In this document: in pieces, positions 5,380-5,424 of the stretch
Position numbering within the stretch: the first letter of the stretch is position 1
Layout of the letters: every line of letters starts with the position of its first letter
NCBI GenBank assembly: GCA_900764025.1
Contig: CAAFMM010000433.1
Coordinates: forward strand, 1 to 5,424
Direction of reading: 5' to 3'
DNA: 5,424 nucleotides
Origin: an uncultured Collinsella sp.
GTDB lineage: Bacteria; Actinomycetota; Coriobacteriia; Coriobacteriales; Coriobacteriaceae
Position numbers and translations under genes: made by a program
The notes under the pieces: model-generated
Databases searched by the model: none
What the model was told of the DNA's origin: nothing
The model's input: the letters and a program-made list of their open reading frames with translations, nothing else

Positions 5380-5424
5380 GGTTTATATTCTCTTTATCGC
5401 TCATTTTATTCATTTTGAAAATAG

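Overview
The window looks like chromosomal DNA of a high-GC Gram-positive bacterium, most likely a gut actinobacterium of the Collinsella type (Coriobacteriia). This is inferred from strong GC bias at third codon positions, clear purine-rich ribosome binding sites before every gene, and the flavour of the proteins; no 16S or other marker is present, so the genus is a guess.

Layout, left to right. (a) Positions 1-1218, minus strand: a metal-dependent amidohydrolase (imidazolonepropionase/prolidase-like group) whose last few residues run off the left edge. (b) 1219-1350: a spacer with two GC-rich hairpins and a 12-bp palindrome that abuts the ribosome binding site. (c) 1351-2802, minus strand: a 12-helix APC-superfamily amino-acid-type permease, transcribed ahead of the amidohydrolase. 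(d) 2803-3157: a 355-bp divergent intergenic region with hairpins and two palindromes but no convincing gene. (e) 3158-4159, plus strand: a membrane-anchored C39-like cysteine peptidase with a long polar N-terminal tail. (f) 4156-4236: a compact element of three related repeat units (two direct, one inverted) that begins in the last codon of the peptidase gene. (g) 4246-4321: two hairpins, the first a good rho-independent terminator for the minus strand. (h) 4344-5306, minus strand: carbamate kinase (arcC). (i) 5307-5424: its AT-rich upstream region with a long imperfect inverted repeat.

How the genes may work together. The permease and the amidohydrolase form a plausible import-and-hydrolyse pair for an amide-, peptide- or imidazole-like compound; the substrate cannot be read from sequence. 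Carbamate kinase makes ATP from carbamoyl phosphate, as in arginine, agmatine or purine-derivative fermentation. It is separated from the pair by an oppositely oriented gene and its own terminator, so it is a separate transcription unit, although all three fit an amino-acid-fermenting lifestyle. The peptidase gene stands alone, converges on arcC, and has visibly looser codon use than the three metabolic genes.

No clearly new multi-gene system is evident. The most unusual items are the repeat element overlapping the peptidase stop codon, the peptidase's architecture, the uncharacterised permease-amidohydrolase pair, and the inverted repeat before arcC.
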